NCBI GenBank assembly: GCA_046154545.1 | Contig: JBJXGC010000299.1 | Span: 1 to 6,858, forward strand | Direction: 5' to 3' | Origin: JBJXGC01 sp046154545 | GTDB lineage: Bacteria > Chloroflexota > Dehalococcoidia > Tepidiformales > Tepidiformaceae | Length of the DNA: 6,858 nucleotides | The notes under the pieces: model-generated | Told to the model about the DNA's origin: nothing | The model's database searches: none | The model's input: the letters and a program-made list of their open reading frames with translations, nothing else | Shown here: positions 1-5,839 of the stretch, piece after piece | How the letters are laid out: the number at the start of each line of letters is the position of its first letter | Numbering within the stretch: the stretch's first letter is position 1 | Translations under genes and position numbers: made by a program

Positions 1-302
1 GGCTTTGACTGGCGGATGAAGTGGGTGAAGCTGGCGCCGCCGCGGCGGAGGGGTTCTCCCGAGCCGGCAGCGTTCACCTGCGCCCGTTGGGCGAAGTCAC
101 CGAGGTCGGCGCCGGCGCAGAAGGCGCGGCCCTCGGCGGCGAGGAGGATGGCGCCGATCGCTGGGTCCGCGTTCCAGCGGGCCATTTGGTCCTGGATCTC
201 CTCGCCCATCTGGCTGGTCCAGGCGTTCAGCTTTTCGGGGCGGTTGAGGCGGATGACGCCCACCCGGCCACGGGTCTCGCTCAGGATCTGTTCGTAGGCC
301 AT
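1..302 (-). CDS. Enoyl-CoA hydratase/isomerase (crotonase) family protein, N-terminal part
   Basis: Reading the minus strand from ATG at 302 gives 100 codons before the window edge, so the C-terminal part is missing. The family typically hydrates or isomerises acyl-CoA thioesters, for example in fatty-acid beta-oxidation, in the cytoplasm. Visible signatures are the N-terminal strand with RLNRPEKLNA (residues 18-27) and the oxyanion-hole and CoA-binding loop AFCAGADL (residues 60-67), where A65 and D66 align with the classic AGAD segment. The second oxyanion glycine and the catalytic glutamates would lie beyond the edge, so hydratase, isomerase and other crotonase activities cannot be told apart. 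The start is supported by GAGGTG at 307-312 (minus), four bases before ATG. The gene is divergent from murE. Family assignment is firm; substrate is unknown. Confidence 0.88.
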   Translation of the reverse strand, partial: MAYEQILSETRGRVGVIRLNRPEKLNAWTSQMGEEIQDQMARWNADPAIGAILLAAEGRAFCAGADLGDFAQRAQVNAAGSGEPLRRGGASFTHFIRQSK

Positions 303-423
303 GTCGCACCTCGTTGGCCGCGGTGGCGGCCGTGGGCGCAAGCCTGCCATCAACGTCGCGTCCTGGGAAGGGCCGGGCTGGCGTTGGATCGCCCTCGCGG
401 CTTCTCGGCGGTAGGATCGGGGC
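303..423. other. Divergent intergenic region between crotonase gene and murE
   Basis: This 121-base gap separates two outward-facing genes. It holds the ribosome binding site of the minus-strand crotonase gene and the TAGGAT element in front of murE. I found no convincing -35/-10 pair for the crotonase gene. The region is GC-rich and shows no long hairpin or RNA gene. Confidence 0.5.
412..417 (+). promoter_or_regulatory. Candidate -10 element (TAGGAT) immediately before murE
   Basis: TAGGAT fits the TAnnnT pattern of a sigma-70 type -10 hexamer and ends six bases before the GTG start of murE at 424. Transcription would then begin at or next to the start codon, giving a leaderless mRNA. No good -35 is present at 17 bases spacing; TTGGAT at 384-389 is 22 bases away. 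The AGGA inside the same element (413-416) could instead act as a short Shine-Dalgarno with a seven-base spacer, so the two readings compete. The same octamer GGTAGGAT recurs before npdG. Confidence 0.4.
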
Positions 424-1965
424 GTGACAGACTCACGGGCCCTCTCATCTCTCCTGCCCGAGCTCCGCGGCGCCCGGCTTGTCCGCGGCGATGCGGCGAC
501 CACGGTGACGGCGATCGAGCATGACTCGCGCCGGGCCGGGCCGGGCACGTTGTTCATCGCCGTCCCGGGCTTCAACACGGATGGTCATAGCTATCTGCGG
601 GCCGTGGCCGCCTCCGGGGCCGCGGCGGTGCTCGTCCAGGACGACCGGATGGAGGCCTGGGAGGGGTTGCCGGAGGGTCTGCCAGTCATCGCTGTCGGGG
701 CCACTCGCCCCGCCATGGCCGCTGCGGCGGCCTGGTTTCAGGGCCACCCGGGCCGTGAGCTGACGGTCATCGGCATCACCGGGACGGATGGGAAGACGAC
801 GACCTCGCACCTGGCGACGAGCGTCCTCGAAGCGGGTGGGGCGGTAGTCGGGCGGCTGGGCACGGTCGATACCTATCTGCCCGGAGAGCATGGGAAGGTC
901 ACGAACCGGATGAGCACGCCGGAGGCGCCGGAGGTGCAGGCGCTCCTCCGCCAGATGGCAGATGCCGGTTGCGCGTACGCCATCGTCGAATCGACCAGCC
1001 ACGGGCTGGCGTTGCACCGGCTCGACGGGGTGGAGTACGACGTGGCGGTGATGACGAACATCACGGGCGACCACCTGGACTTCCACAAGACCTTCGAAGC
1101 CTACCGGGATGCGAAGTCCGAGCTCTTCCGGGCGCTCGACAGGTCGTTCCGCAAGAGCATCGCGAAGACGGCGATCGTGAACGCGGACGACCCGTCGGCG
1201 GACTTCATGCTCGGCTGCACTGCCGCGGAGCCGATGCGCTTCGGCCTCGAAGCGGCAAACGCGGAGGTGCAGGCCCGCAACATCGACCTGCGGGCGGACG
1301 GCAGCAGCTTCGACCTGATCACCCCTTCTGGGGCAGCCAAGACGCAAATCCAGATGCCCGCCCTCTTCAACGTTTCGAACGCGCTGGCAGCGGCGGCGGT
1401 CGGCCTTGCCTGCGGGCTCGACCCGAGCGCCATCGCGCGGGGCCTCACGTCGGCACCTGGAGTGCCTGGCCGGATGGAGCGGATCGAGGCGGGCCAGCCG
1501 TTCGAGGTCATCGTGGACTACGCGCATACGGGCGAAGCGGTGCGCAAGGTGCTGGAGGTGCTGCGTGGGGTCTGCAAGGGCCGCCTGATGATCGTGGTCG
1601 GCGCCGCTGGGGAACGGGACCCGGGCCGGCGCTTCGGGGTTGGCCGGGCGGCGGCCGAGGGCGCGGACTTCGCGGTGTTCACGAATGAGGACCCGCGGAG
1701 CGAGGACCCGGCCCAGATCGTGCGGGAGATCGGGAAGCACGCGGAGGGCGCGGGCCGAGTCCCCGGCAAGGACTTCCTGGAGATCGAGGACCGGCGCGAG
1801 GCGATCCGCGAAGCGTTCCGGCGGGCGGGGCCGGGCGACATCGTGGTCGTGGCGGGCAAGGGCCACGAGCAGTCGATGGTCTACGCCAACCGGGAGCTGC
1901 CATGGGATGACCGGGACGTGGCCCGCGAGGAACTCGGCAGGCTGGGGTTCGTGAACGGAAGCTAG
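424..1965 (+). CDS. murE: Mur ligase, MurE type (UDP-MurNAc-L-Ala-D-Glu:diamino acid ligase)
   Basis: A complete 513-residue protein starting at GTG and ending in TAG. MurE adds the third, diamino-acid residue to UDP-MurNAc-L-Ala-D-Glu in the cytoplasm using ATP. All three Mur ligase domains are visible. The N-terminal UDP-binding domain covers about residues 1-110. The central ATPase has P-loop GITGTDGKTTT (117-127, K124), ESTSHGL, TNITGDHLDFH (211-221), the probable carbamylated lysine K231 in AKSELF, and NADDPS (253-258). The C-terminal domain has DYAHTGEA (365-372), GERDPGRR with R398, NEDPR (421-425) and GKGHE (478-482). The DHLDFH and GKGHE motifs point to MurE rather than MurC, MurD or MurF. 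The amino-acid specificity motif reads EDPR instead of the DNPR usual in diaminopimelate enzymes. The arginine is kept, so a lysine enzyme is less likely, but diaminopimelate versus ornithine cannot be decided. The gene stands alone, convergent with ftsH. Confidence 0.93.
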   Translation: MTDSRALSSLLPELRGARLVRGDAATTVTAIEHDSRRAGPGTLFIAVPGFNTDGHSYLRAVAASGAAAVLVQDDRMEAWEGLPEGLPVIAVGATRPAMAAAAAWFQGHPGRELTVIGITGTDGKTTTSHLATSVLEAGGAVVGRLGTVDTYLPGEHGKVTNRMSTPEAPEVQALLRQMADAGCAYAIVESTSHGLALHRLDGVEYDVAVMTNITGDHLDFHKTFEAYRDAKSELFRALDRSFRKSIAKTAIVNADDPSADFMLGCTAAEPMRFGLEAANAEVQARNIDLRADGSSFDLITPSGAAKTQIQMPALFNVSNALAAAAVGLACGLDPSAIARGLTSAPGVPGRMERIEAGQPFEVIVDYAHTGEAVRKVLEVLRGVCKGRLMIVVGAAGERDPGRRFGVGRAAAEGADFAVFTNEDPRSEDPAQIVREIGKHAEGAGRVPGKDFLEIEDRREAIREAFRRAGPGDIVVVAGKGHEQSMVYANRELPWDDRDVAREELGRLGFVNGS

Positions 1966-2003
1966 AGCCGCAGCCAGCGGCATGCCCCGAGTACAGGACA
2001 AGG

Positions 2004-2029
2004 AAAGGGCCCGCAAATGCGGGCCTTTT
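2004..2029. terminator. Intrinsic terminator between convergent murE and ftsH
   Basis: A perfect seven-base-pair G/C stem pairs GGCCCGC (2008-2014) with GCGGGCC (2019-2025) around the loop AAAT. The stem is extended by a G-U and A-T pairs because AAAG precedes it and TTTT follows at 2026-2029. The T run serves murE on the plus strand. Read on the minus strand the hairpin is followed by CTTTCCTT, a weaker tract, so it probably ends ftsH transcripts too. A second small hairpin, GCCGC (1967-1971) with GCGGC (1977-1981), lies just after the murE stop. Confidence 0.85.
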
Positions 2030-2054
2030 CGCTGGTTCAGGGGAGGTACGGAAG

Positions 2055-4058
2055 CTACGCGCTGCCGTCGATGCGGGTTGAGCTGCCACCCTCCCAGGCG
2101 AGGCCGGCGGCTGGCTTCGGTTCGAAGGCGGGACGGCGAGGGGTCTCGTCGATCGGCTTCGGCGGGGGCGGCGTGTCATCCTTGCGGAGGTCGGAGGGCG
2201 GCCAGGGCTCGTTCGGGTCGCTGTTGAGGAGGCGGGTGAGGGTCTCGCCGTCGAGCGTCTCGACTTCCATGAGGACGTTGGCCAGCTTATCGAGCAGCGG
2301 CCGGCGTTCGCGGAGGATGGTGCGGGCGCGCTCCTGGGCCTCTTCGATGAGGCGGCGGACTTCGTCGTCGATCTCCTCGGCGACCTTTTCGCTGTAGTTG
2401 CGCGTCTCGGAGATTTCGCGGCCGAGGAAGACGAGTTCCTCGCTGCGGCCGAACGTGCGGGGCCCGAGCTTCTGGCTCATGCCCCAGCGGGTGACCATGG
2501 CCCTTGCGATGCGCGTGACTTTGTCGATGTCGTCGGAGGGACCAGTGGAGGCCTCGCCGAAGATGAGTTCCTCAGCGGCATGGCCGCCGAGGGCGGCGCA
2601 GAGGCGCTCCTTGAACATGGTCGGCGTGTTGTAGTGCGACTCCTCGTCGGGGAGGAAGCGGGTGTAGCCGCCGGCCATGCCGCGGGAGACGATCGTCACC
2701 TTGTGGGGTGGGTCGTGGTGTTCGAGGAAGTGGGCGAGGACGGTGTGGCCACCTTCGTGGTAGGCCGTGACCCGCTTTTCCTTGGCGGTGATGAGGCGGC
2801 TCTTGCGTTCAGGACCGGCGATGACGCGGTCCACGGCCTCTTCGAACTCGCTCATCGTGATGACTTTCTTATTGCGGCGAGCGGCGAGGATGGCGGCTTC
2901 GTTCACGAGGTTCGCGAGGTCGGCGCCGCTGAAACCGGGAGTGGACTTCGCGAGGACGGGGACGCGGACGTCTTCGCCGACGGGCTTGCCCTTGGTGTGG
3001 ACAGCGAGGATGGCTTCGCGGCCCTTCACGTCCGGGGCGTCGAGGACGACCTTGCGGTCGAAGCGGCCAGGGCGGAGAAGGGCGGGGTCGAGGATGTCAG
3101 GGCGGTTCGTGGCGGCGATGACGATGACGTTGGTACCGGTGTCGAAGCCGTCCATCTCCACGAGGATCTGATTGAGGGTCTGCTCGCGCTCGTCGTGAGA
3201 GCCACCGAGGCCGGCACCGCGCTGGCGGCCGACGGCGTCGATTTCATCGACGAAGACGATGCATGGGGCGTTCTTCTTGGCCTGGTCGAAGAGGTCGCGG
3301 ACGCGGCTGGCGCCGACGCCCACGAACATTTCGACGAATTCGGAGCCGGAGATGCTGAAGAAGGGGACACCTGCTTCACCGGCGACGGCGCGGGAGAGGA
3401 GCGTCTTCCCGGTGCCCGGAGGGCCAACGAGGAGGACGCCCTTGGGGATGCGGGCGCCGAGGGCGGCGAACTTCTCGGGGTACTTGAGGAACTCGACGAC
3501 TTCGGCGAGTTCTTCCTTGGCCTCGTCCACGCCGGCCACGTCCTGGAAGGTGACGGTGACCTTGCTGCCGGTGAAGAGCCGGGCGCGGCTCTTACCGAAG
3601 CTCATGGCCTGGGAGTTCGAGCCCTGGGCCTGGCGCATGATGAGCAGGAGGAAGAGGCCGAAGAGGAGGAAGGGCAGGAGGTTCAAGAGGAGGCCGAGCC
3701 AGGGGCCGAAGCCGCCACCAGACTTGAACTGGAGATCGACGCCCGGTTGCCCCTGGCCGGCGGATGCCAGCGGGACATCCTCGTCGAGGAGGATCTTGTC
3801 GATCTGGGTGTTGTTGCCAGTCTTGGAGCTGACGACCTTGGCCTTGCCGTTATCGCCCTTCTCGTAATACGTGGCAGTCAGGTTCTTGCCGCTCGCCTCG
3901 ATCTTTTCGACGAGGCCAGCCTTCGCATCCTGGATGACCGTGCCGAACGCGACCTCCGGATGTTTGTCGCCACCTGAGAAGAAGGCGAAAACGATCGCGA
4001 TGACCGCGACGAGGATCAGGAGGTAGATGAAACTGTTACGAAGCCAGCGGGAATACAA
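2055..4058 (-). CDS. ftsH: ATP-dependent zinc metalloprotease FtsH
   Basis: FtsH is a membrane-anchored hexameric AAA+ protease that extracts and degrades misfolded membrane proteins and some soluble regulators. The 667-residue product has transmembrane segment 1 (about 10-27), an extracytoplasmic domain (about 28-117) and transmembrane segment 2 (about 119-141). The AAA+ module has Walker A GPPGTGKT (212-219), the pore segment MFVGVG (244-249), Walker B VFVDEID (268-274) and the second region of homology ATNRPDILDPALLRPGRFDR (316-335) with arginine fingers. The peptidase has HEGGH (434-438), and D510 in the PSDDID segment aligns with the third zinc ligand of E. coli FtsH. A proline-rich tail of about 50 residues ends the protein. 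The start is TTG at 4058, because GGAG at 4066-4069 lies seven bases upstream and no in-frame ATG occurs between it and transmembrane segment 2. The reading frame stays open upstream to 4271, but that extension crosses the promoter. The gene is complete, probably monocistronic, and divergent from npdG. Confidence 0.96.
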   Translation of the reverse strand: MYSRWLRNSFIYLLILVAVIAIVFAFFSGGDKHPEVAFGTVIQDAKAGLVEKIEASGKNLTATYYEKGDNGKAKVVSSKTGNNTQIDKILLDEDVPLASAGQGQPGVDLQFKSGGGFGPWLGLLLNLLPFLLFGLFLLLIMRQAQGSNSQAMSFGKSRARLFTGSKVTVTFQDVAGVDEAKEELAEVVEFLKYPEKFAALGARIPKGVLLVGPPGTGKTLLSRAVAGEAGVPFFSISGSEFVEMFVGVGASRVRDLFDQAKKNAPCIVFVDEIDAVGRQRGAGLGGSHDEREQTLNQILVEMDGFDTGTNVIVIAATNRPDILDPALLRPGRFDRKVVLDAPDVKGREAILAVHTKGKPVGEDVRVPVLAKSTPGFSGADLANLVNEAAILAARRNKKVITMSEFEEAVDRVIAGPERKSRLITAKEKRVTAYHEGGHTVLAHFLEHHDPPHKVTIVSRGMAGGYTRFLPDEESHYNTPTMFKERLCAALGGHAAEELIFGEASTGPSDDIDKVTRIARAMVTRWGMSQKLGPRTFGRSEELVFLGREISETRNYSEKVAEEIDDEVRRLIEEAQERARTILRERRPLLDKLANVLMEVETLDGETLTRLLNSDPNEPWPPSDLRKDDTPPPPKPIDETPRRPAFEPKPAAGLAWEGGSSTRIDGSA

Positions 4059-4065
4059 TAGGTCA

Positions 4066-4069
4066 CTCC
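4066..4069 (-). promoter_or_regulatory. Ribosome binding site that fixes the TTG start of ftsH
   Basis: The minus strand reads GGAG, then seven bases, then TTG at 4058-4056. This is a good Shine-Dalgarno at ideal spacing, and it places the start just ahead of the short basic segment and the first membrane helix, as is usual for FtsH. Confidence 0.75.
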
Positions 4070-4098
4070 GTAGCGGGGGGCCCGCAACCTGTCGGACG

Positions 4099-4107
4099 AG
4101 TATAGCA
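4099..4107 (-). promoter_or_regulatory. Extended -10 promoter of ftsH
   Basis: The minus strand reads TGCTATACT from 4107 to 4099, matching the extended -10 form TGnTATAAT with one mismatch. Transcription would start near 4092, giving a leader of roughly 35 bases that includes the GGAG site. No clear TTGACA-like -35 is present, which is tolerated for extended -10 promoters. Confidence 0.65.
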
Positions 4108-4135
4108 GATCGGATTGAGGTTCCGGCTCTCGGGG

Positions 4136-4159
4136 TAAGCCCGCTTAACAGATTTCTGT
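4136..4159. repeat. Two abutting perfect dyads, possible operator
   Basis: TAAGCCCGCTTA (4136-4147) and ACAGATTTCTGT (4148-4159) are each a perfect inverted repeat with five-base arms and a two-base centre. They touch without a gap, so their centres are 12 bases apart. They lie about 30 bases upstream of the ftsH -10 and about 75 bases upstream of the npdG -10. Binding by a dimeric regulator is possible, but no regulator gene is in the window. Confidence 0.35.
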
Positions 4160-4231
4160 GGGACGCAATCTTCTGCCTCATCCTACCTTCGGCTATTGGC
4201 GGGCCAGTGGCCAGTGCGGAGCGCCACCTTC

Positions 4232-4240
4232 TGGTAGGAT
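4232..4240 (+). promoter_or_regulatory. Extended -10 promoter of npdG
   Basis: TGGTAGGAT fits the extended -10 pattern TGnTAnnnT. Transcription would begin near 4247, leaving a leader of about 45 bases to the ATG at 4293. The -35 position (about 4212-4217) is poor and is overlapped by the CCAGTG tandem repeat and by the GGCC-AGT-GGCC dyad at 4202-4212, which may be a regulator site. Confidence 0.55.
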
Positions 4241-4292
4241 CCGGTGCCCGCGCGCGATGCGCGGCCATCAACTACCAGGGTCCAGGTGAGAT

Positions 4293-4943
4293 ATGAAGCT
4301 CGCATTCGTTGGCGGGACAGGCCCGGAAGGGCTCGGGCTCGCGATGCGTATGGCGGCCGCGGGACATGACATTGCGATCGGCTCGCGCTCGACGGAGCGT
4401 GGCGAAGAGGGGGCGGCGAAGGTCCGGGAGGCGGTGCCGAACGCCACGGCGACGGGTGGGGCGAACCATGAGGTCGTGGGAGACGCGGATGTCGTCTTCC
4501 TCACCTTCCCGTATTCAGGGCAGCAGGCCACGTTGGAGGCCCTCGGCGCCGCACTCGACGGCAAAGTGGTGTGCAACGTCGTGGCGCCGCTCGAATTCCA
4601 GCAGGGTGTCGGGGCCGTGGCCCTGAACGTGCCCGGGAACAGCGCCCTCCAGGAGTCGATCGCCCAGCTACCGAACGCCCGGGTCGTCTCCGCCTTCCAG
4701 AACATGAGCGCGGAGGAGCTGCAGGAGCTGGGGCACCCGATCGAGTGCGACGTGCTCGTCTGTGGCCGCGACGCCGAGGCGAAGCAGGTGGTCATCGGCC
4801 TGGCGAACCAGATCAAAGGGGTCCGTGGCATCGACGCGGGGGGGCCTTCTCAGAGCCGCTACGTCGAGATGCTGACGTCGCTCCTGATCAACCTCAACCG
4901 CAAACATAAGACGCAGTCGAGCATCAAGCTCGTCGGGCTTTAG
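4293..4943 (+). CDS. npdG: F420-dependent NADP oxidoreductase (NADPH:F420 reductase)
   Basis: A 216-residue protein, close to the length of archaeal Fno (about 212). The enzyme transfers hydride between NADP(H) and coenzyme F420 in the cytoplasm; in bacteria it usually supplies reduced F420 from NADPH. The Rossmann fold opens at once with VGGTGPEG (residues 6-13), the glycine-rich dinucleotide loop. IGSRS (29-33) follows, where S31 and R32 are the residues that grip the 2'-phosphate of NADP in Fno. Later segments VVSAFQNM, CDVLVCG, GGPSQSRYVE and LTSLLINLNR line up with the F420-binding half of the family as I recall it. The start is supported by AGGTG at 4284-4288, four bases before ATG. cofE follows on the same strand, which supports an F420 role. 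A general NAD(P)-binding oxidoreductase is the less likely alternative. Confidence 0.88.
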   Translation: MKLAFVGGTGPEGLGLAMRMAAAGHDIAIGSRSTERGEEGAAKVREAVPNATATGGANHEVVGDADVVFLTFPYSGQQATLEALGAALDGKVVCNVVAPLEFQQGVGAVALNVPGNSALQESIAQLPNARVVSAFQNMSAEELQELGHPIECDVLVCGRDAEAKQVVIGLANQIKGVRGIDAGGPSQSRYVEMLTSLLINLNRKHKTQSSIKLVGL

Positions 4944-4997
4944 GGGGTGGGTGCCCTCACCCCCCGGCCCCCTCACCCCGTGCGCGGGGCGAGGGGG
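4943..4997. repeat. C/G-rich palindromic intergenic repeat
   Basis: Right after the npdG stop codon, CCCTCACCCC occurs twice (4954-4963 and 4970-4979). The second copy forms the left arm of a long hairpin: 4968-4980 pairs with 4985-4997 around the loop TGCG, 12 base pairs with one A-C mismatch. GGGGGTG (4943-4949) can also pair with CACCCCC (4958-4964). The layout resembles the dispersed CCCTCACCCC-type palindromes common between genes of GC-rich bacteria. There is no T tract, so it is not a classical intrinsic terminator, though it could shield or attenuate the npdG transcript. Confidence 0.65.
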
Positions 4998-5086
4998 AGC
5001 GGCGTGGCGCGAATCTCATCCTTCCTCCCGGCCCTCAAACCTCCGCTGGCGGCAGGGGCCGGGGCGGGCCTAATGGTGGTGACACA
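4998..5086. other. Leader of cofE
   Basis: The remaining stretch before cofE has a small hairpin CCGC-TG-GCGG near 5043-5052 and GGTGGTGA at 5075-5082, which serves as a ribosome binding site for ATG at 5087. An ATG at 5073 is out of frame. I see no good separate promoter, so cofE is probably read through from npdG. Confidence 0.45.
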
Positions 5087-5839
5087 ATGACCGGACTGCA
5101 GATATTCCCTGTCCCGGGACTCCCCGAGATTGTCCGCGGGGCCGACCTCCCGGCCATGATCATCGAGGCTGCGGCTGTTGCGGGGACGCCCCTGGCCGGC
5201 GGCGATGTCGTCGTCGTCACTTCGAAGATCGTCTCCAAGGCTGAGGGGCAGGTGATCGACCTCGCGACGGTCGAGGTGTCGCCCTTCGCCCGGCAGTACG
5301 CCGAAAAGTGGGAGAAGCCGCCCGAGATTATCGAGCTGGTGCTGCGCGAGGCCCGGCGGGTCGTGCGCCAGGTGGGGCCGGTGCTGATTACGGAGACGCA
5401 CCATGGCTTCGTCTGCGCGAACAGTGGAGTGGACCAGTCGAGTTCGGGCGGGCACGGCCTGGCTGTCCTCCTCCCGGCCGACCCGGACGCCAGTGCTCGC
5501 GCCCTGCGGGAGGCGTTCAAGGCACGGGGACTCGACGTGGTGGTCATCATTTCGGATACGTTCGGGCGGCCGTGGCGCGAGGGCCAGACGGATATCGCGA
5601 TCGGGATTGCGGGGATGAACCCGGTCTACAGCTACATCGGCCAGGTGGACCCGCACGGGCACGAGTTCCGCGTCCAGGCGATCTGTACGGCGGACGAACT
5701 GGCGGGGGCGGCCGAGCTGATGAAGGGGAACGTGAGCCGCATCCCGGTAGCGGTCATCCGTGGGCATGCCTGGGAGACTGACGAGGCGGCGACGATGAAA
5801 CTCGTCCTCCGCGATAGTGAGCGGGACCTCTTCCGTTAG
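5087..5839 (+). CDS. cofE: Coenzyme F420-0:L-glutamate ligase
   Basis: A complete 250-residue protein, about the length of the A. fulgidus enzyme. CofE uses GTP and divalent metal to add gamma-linked glutamate to F420-0, the last stage of F420 synthesis, in the cytoplasm. Family motifs seen in order are GDVVVVTSKIVSKAEG (39-54), ITETHHGFVCANSGVDQSS (101-119), LLPADPDASA (128-137), SDTFGRPWREGQTDIAIG (156-173) and the C-terminal DELAGAAELMKG segment. These match the F420 ligase domain throughout and include the acidic metal-binding residues. There is no C-terminal nitroreductase-like FbiB extension, so it is the archaeal or Chloroflexota-style single-domain form, not mycobacterial FbiB. It follows npdG on the same strand after 143 bases. 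Its TAG stop overlaps the TAA stop of the opposite-strand toxin gene. Confidence 0.94.
   Translation: MTGLQIFPVPGLPEIVRGADLPAMIIEAAAVAGTPLAGGDVVVVTSKIVSKAEGQVIDLATVEVSPFARQYAEKWEKPPEIIELVLREARRVVRQVGPVLITETHHGFVCANSGVDQSSSGGHGLAVLLPADPDASARALREAFKARGLDVVVIISDTFGRPWREGQTDIAIGIAGMNPVYSYIGQVDPHGHEFRVQAICTADELAGAAELMKGNVSRIPVAVIRGHAWETDEAATMKLVLRDSERDLFR

Larger units (their letters stand above)
4059..4292. other. Divergent control region between ftsH and npdG
   Basis: This 234-base gap is visibly richer in A/T than the flanking genes. It carries one extended -10 promoter toward each side. Between them are two abutting perfect 12-base dyads (4136-4159), an 8-base inverted repeat (4180-4187 with 4233-4240), and a CCAGTG tandem repeat (4204-4209, 4211-4216) near the -35 position of the npdG promoter. 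Open frames across it lack ribosome binding sites and recognisable protein content, so I treat it as non-coding. Confidence 0.65.

Noticed and set aside
445..2016. A 523-codon open frame on the minus strand opposite murE.
   Set aside because: It mirrors the murE reading frame, has an arginine/histidine/proline-rich composition typical of antisense frames in GC-rich DNA, crosses the terminator hairpin and shows no protein family motif.
2580..3977. A 465-codon open frame on the plus strand opposite ftsH, rich in Glu, Asp, Gly and Ala.
   Set aside because: It is the complement of the AAA+ and protease domains of ftsH, whose codon bias leaves the antisense frame without stops. It has no motif and no ribosome binding site.
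4059..4271. An N-terminal extension of FtsH starting from ATG at 4271.
   Set aside because: The extension crosses the extended -10 promoter and the dyads, does not resemble FtsH, and is made unnecessary by the TTG start with a good ribosome binding site.
4027..4296. A short open frame (89 codons) on the plus strand across the ftsH-npdG gap.
   Set aside because: It begins inside the ftsH coding region, has no ribosome binding site or recognisable content, and runs through two promoter elements.
4943..4997. The C/G-rich hairpin after npdG as an intrinsic terminator.
   Set aside because: The stem is strong but no T tract follows on either strand, and cofE downstream has no clear promoter of its own.
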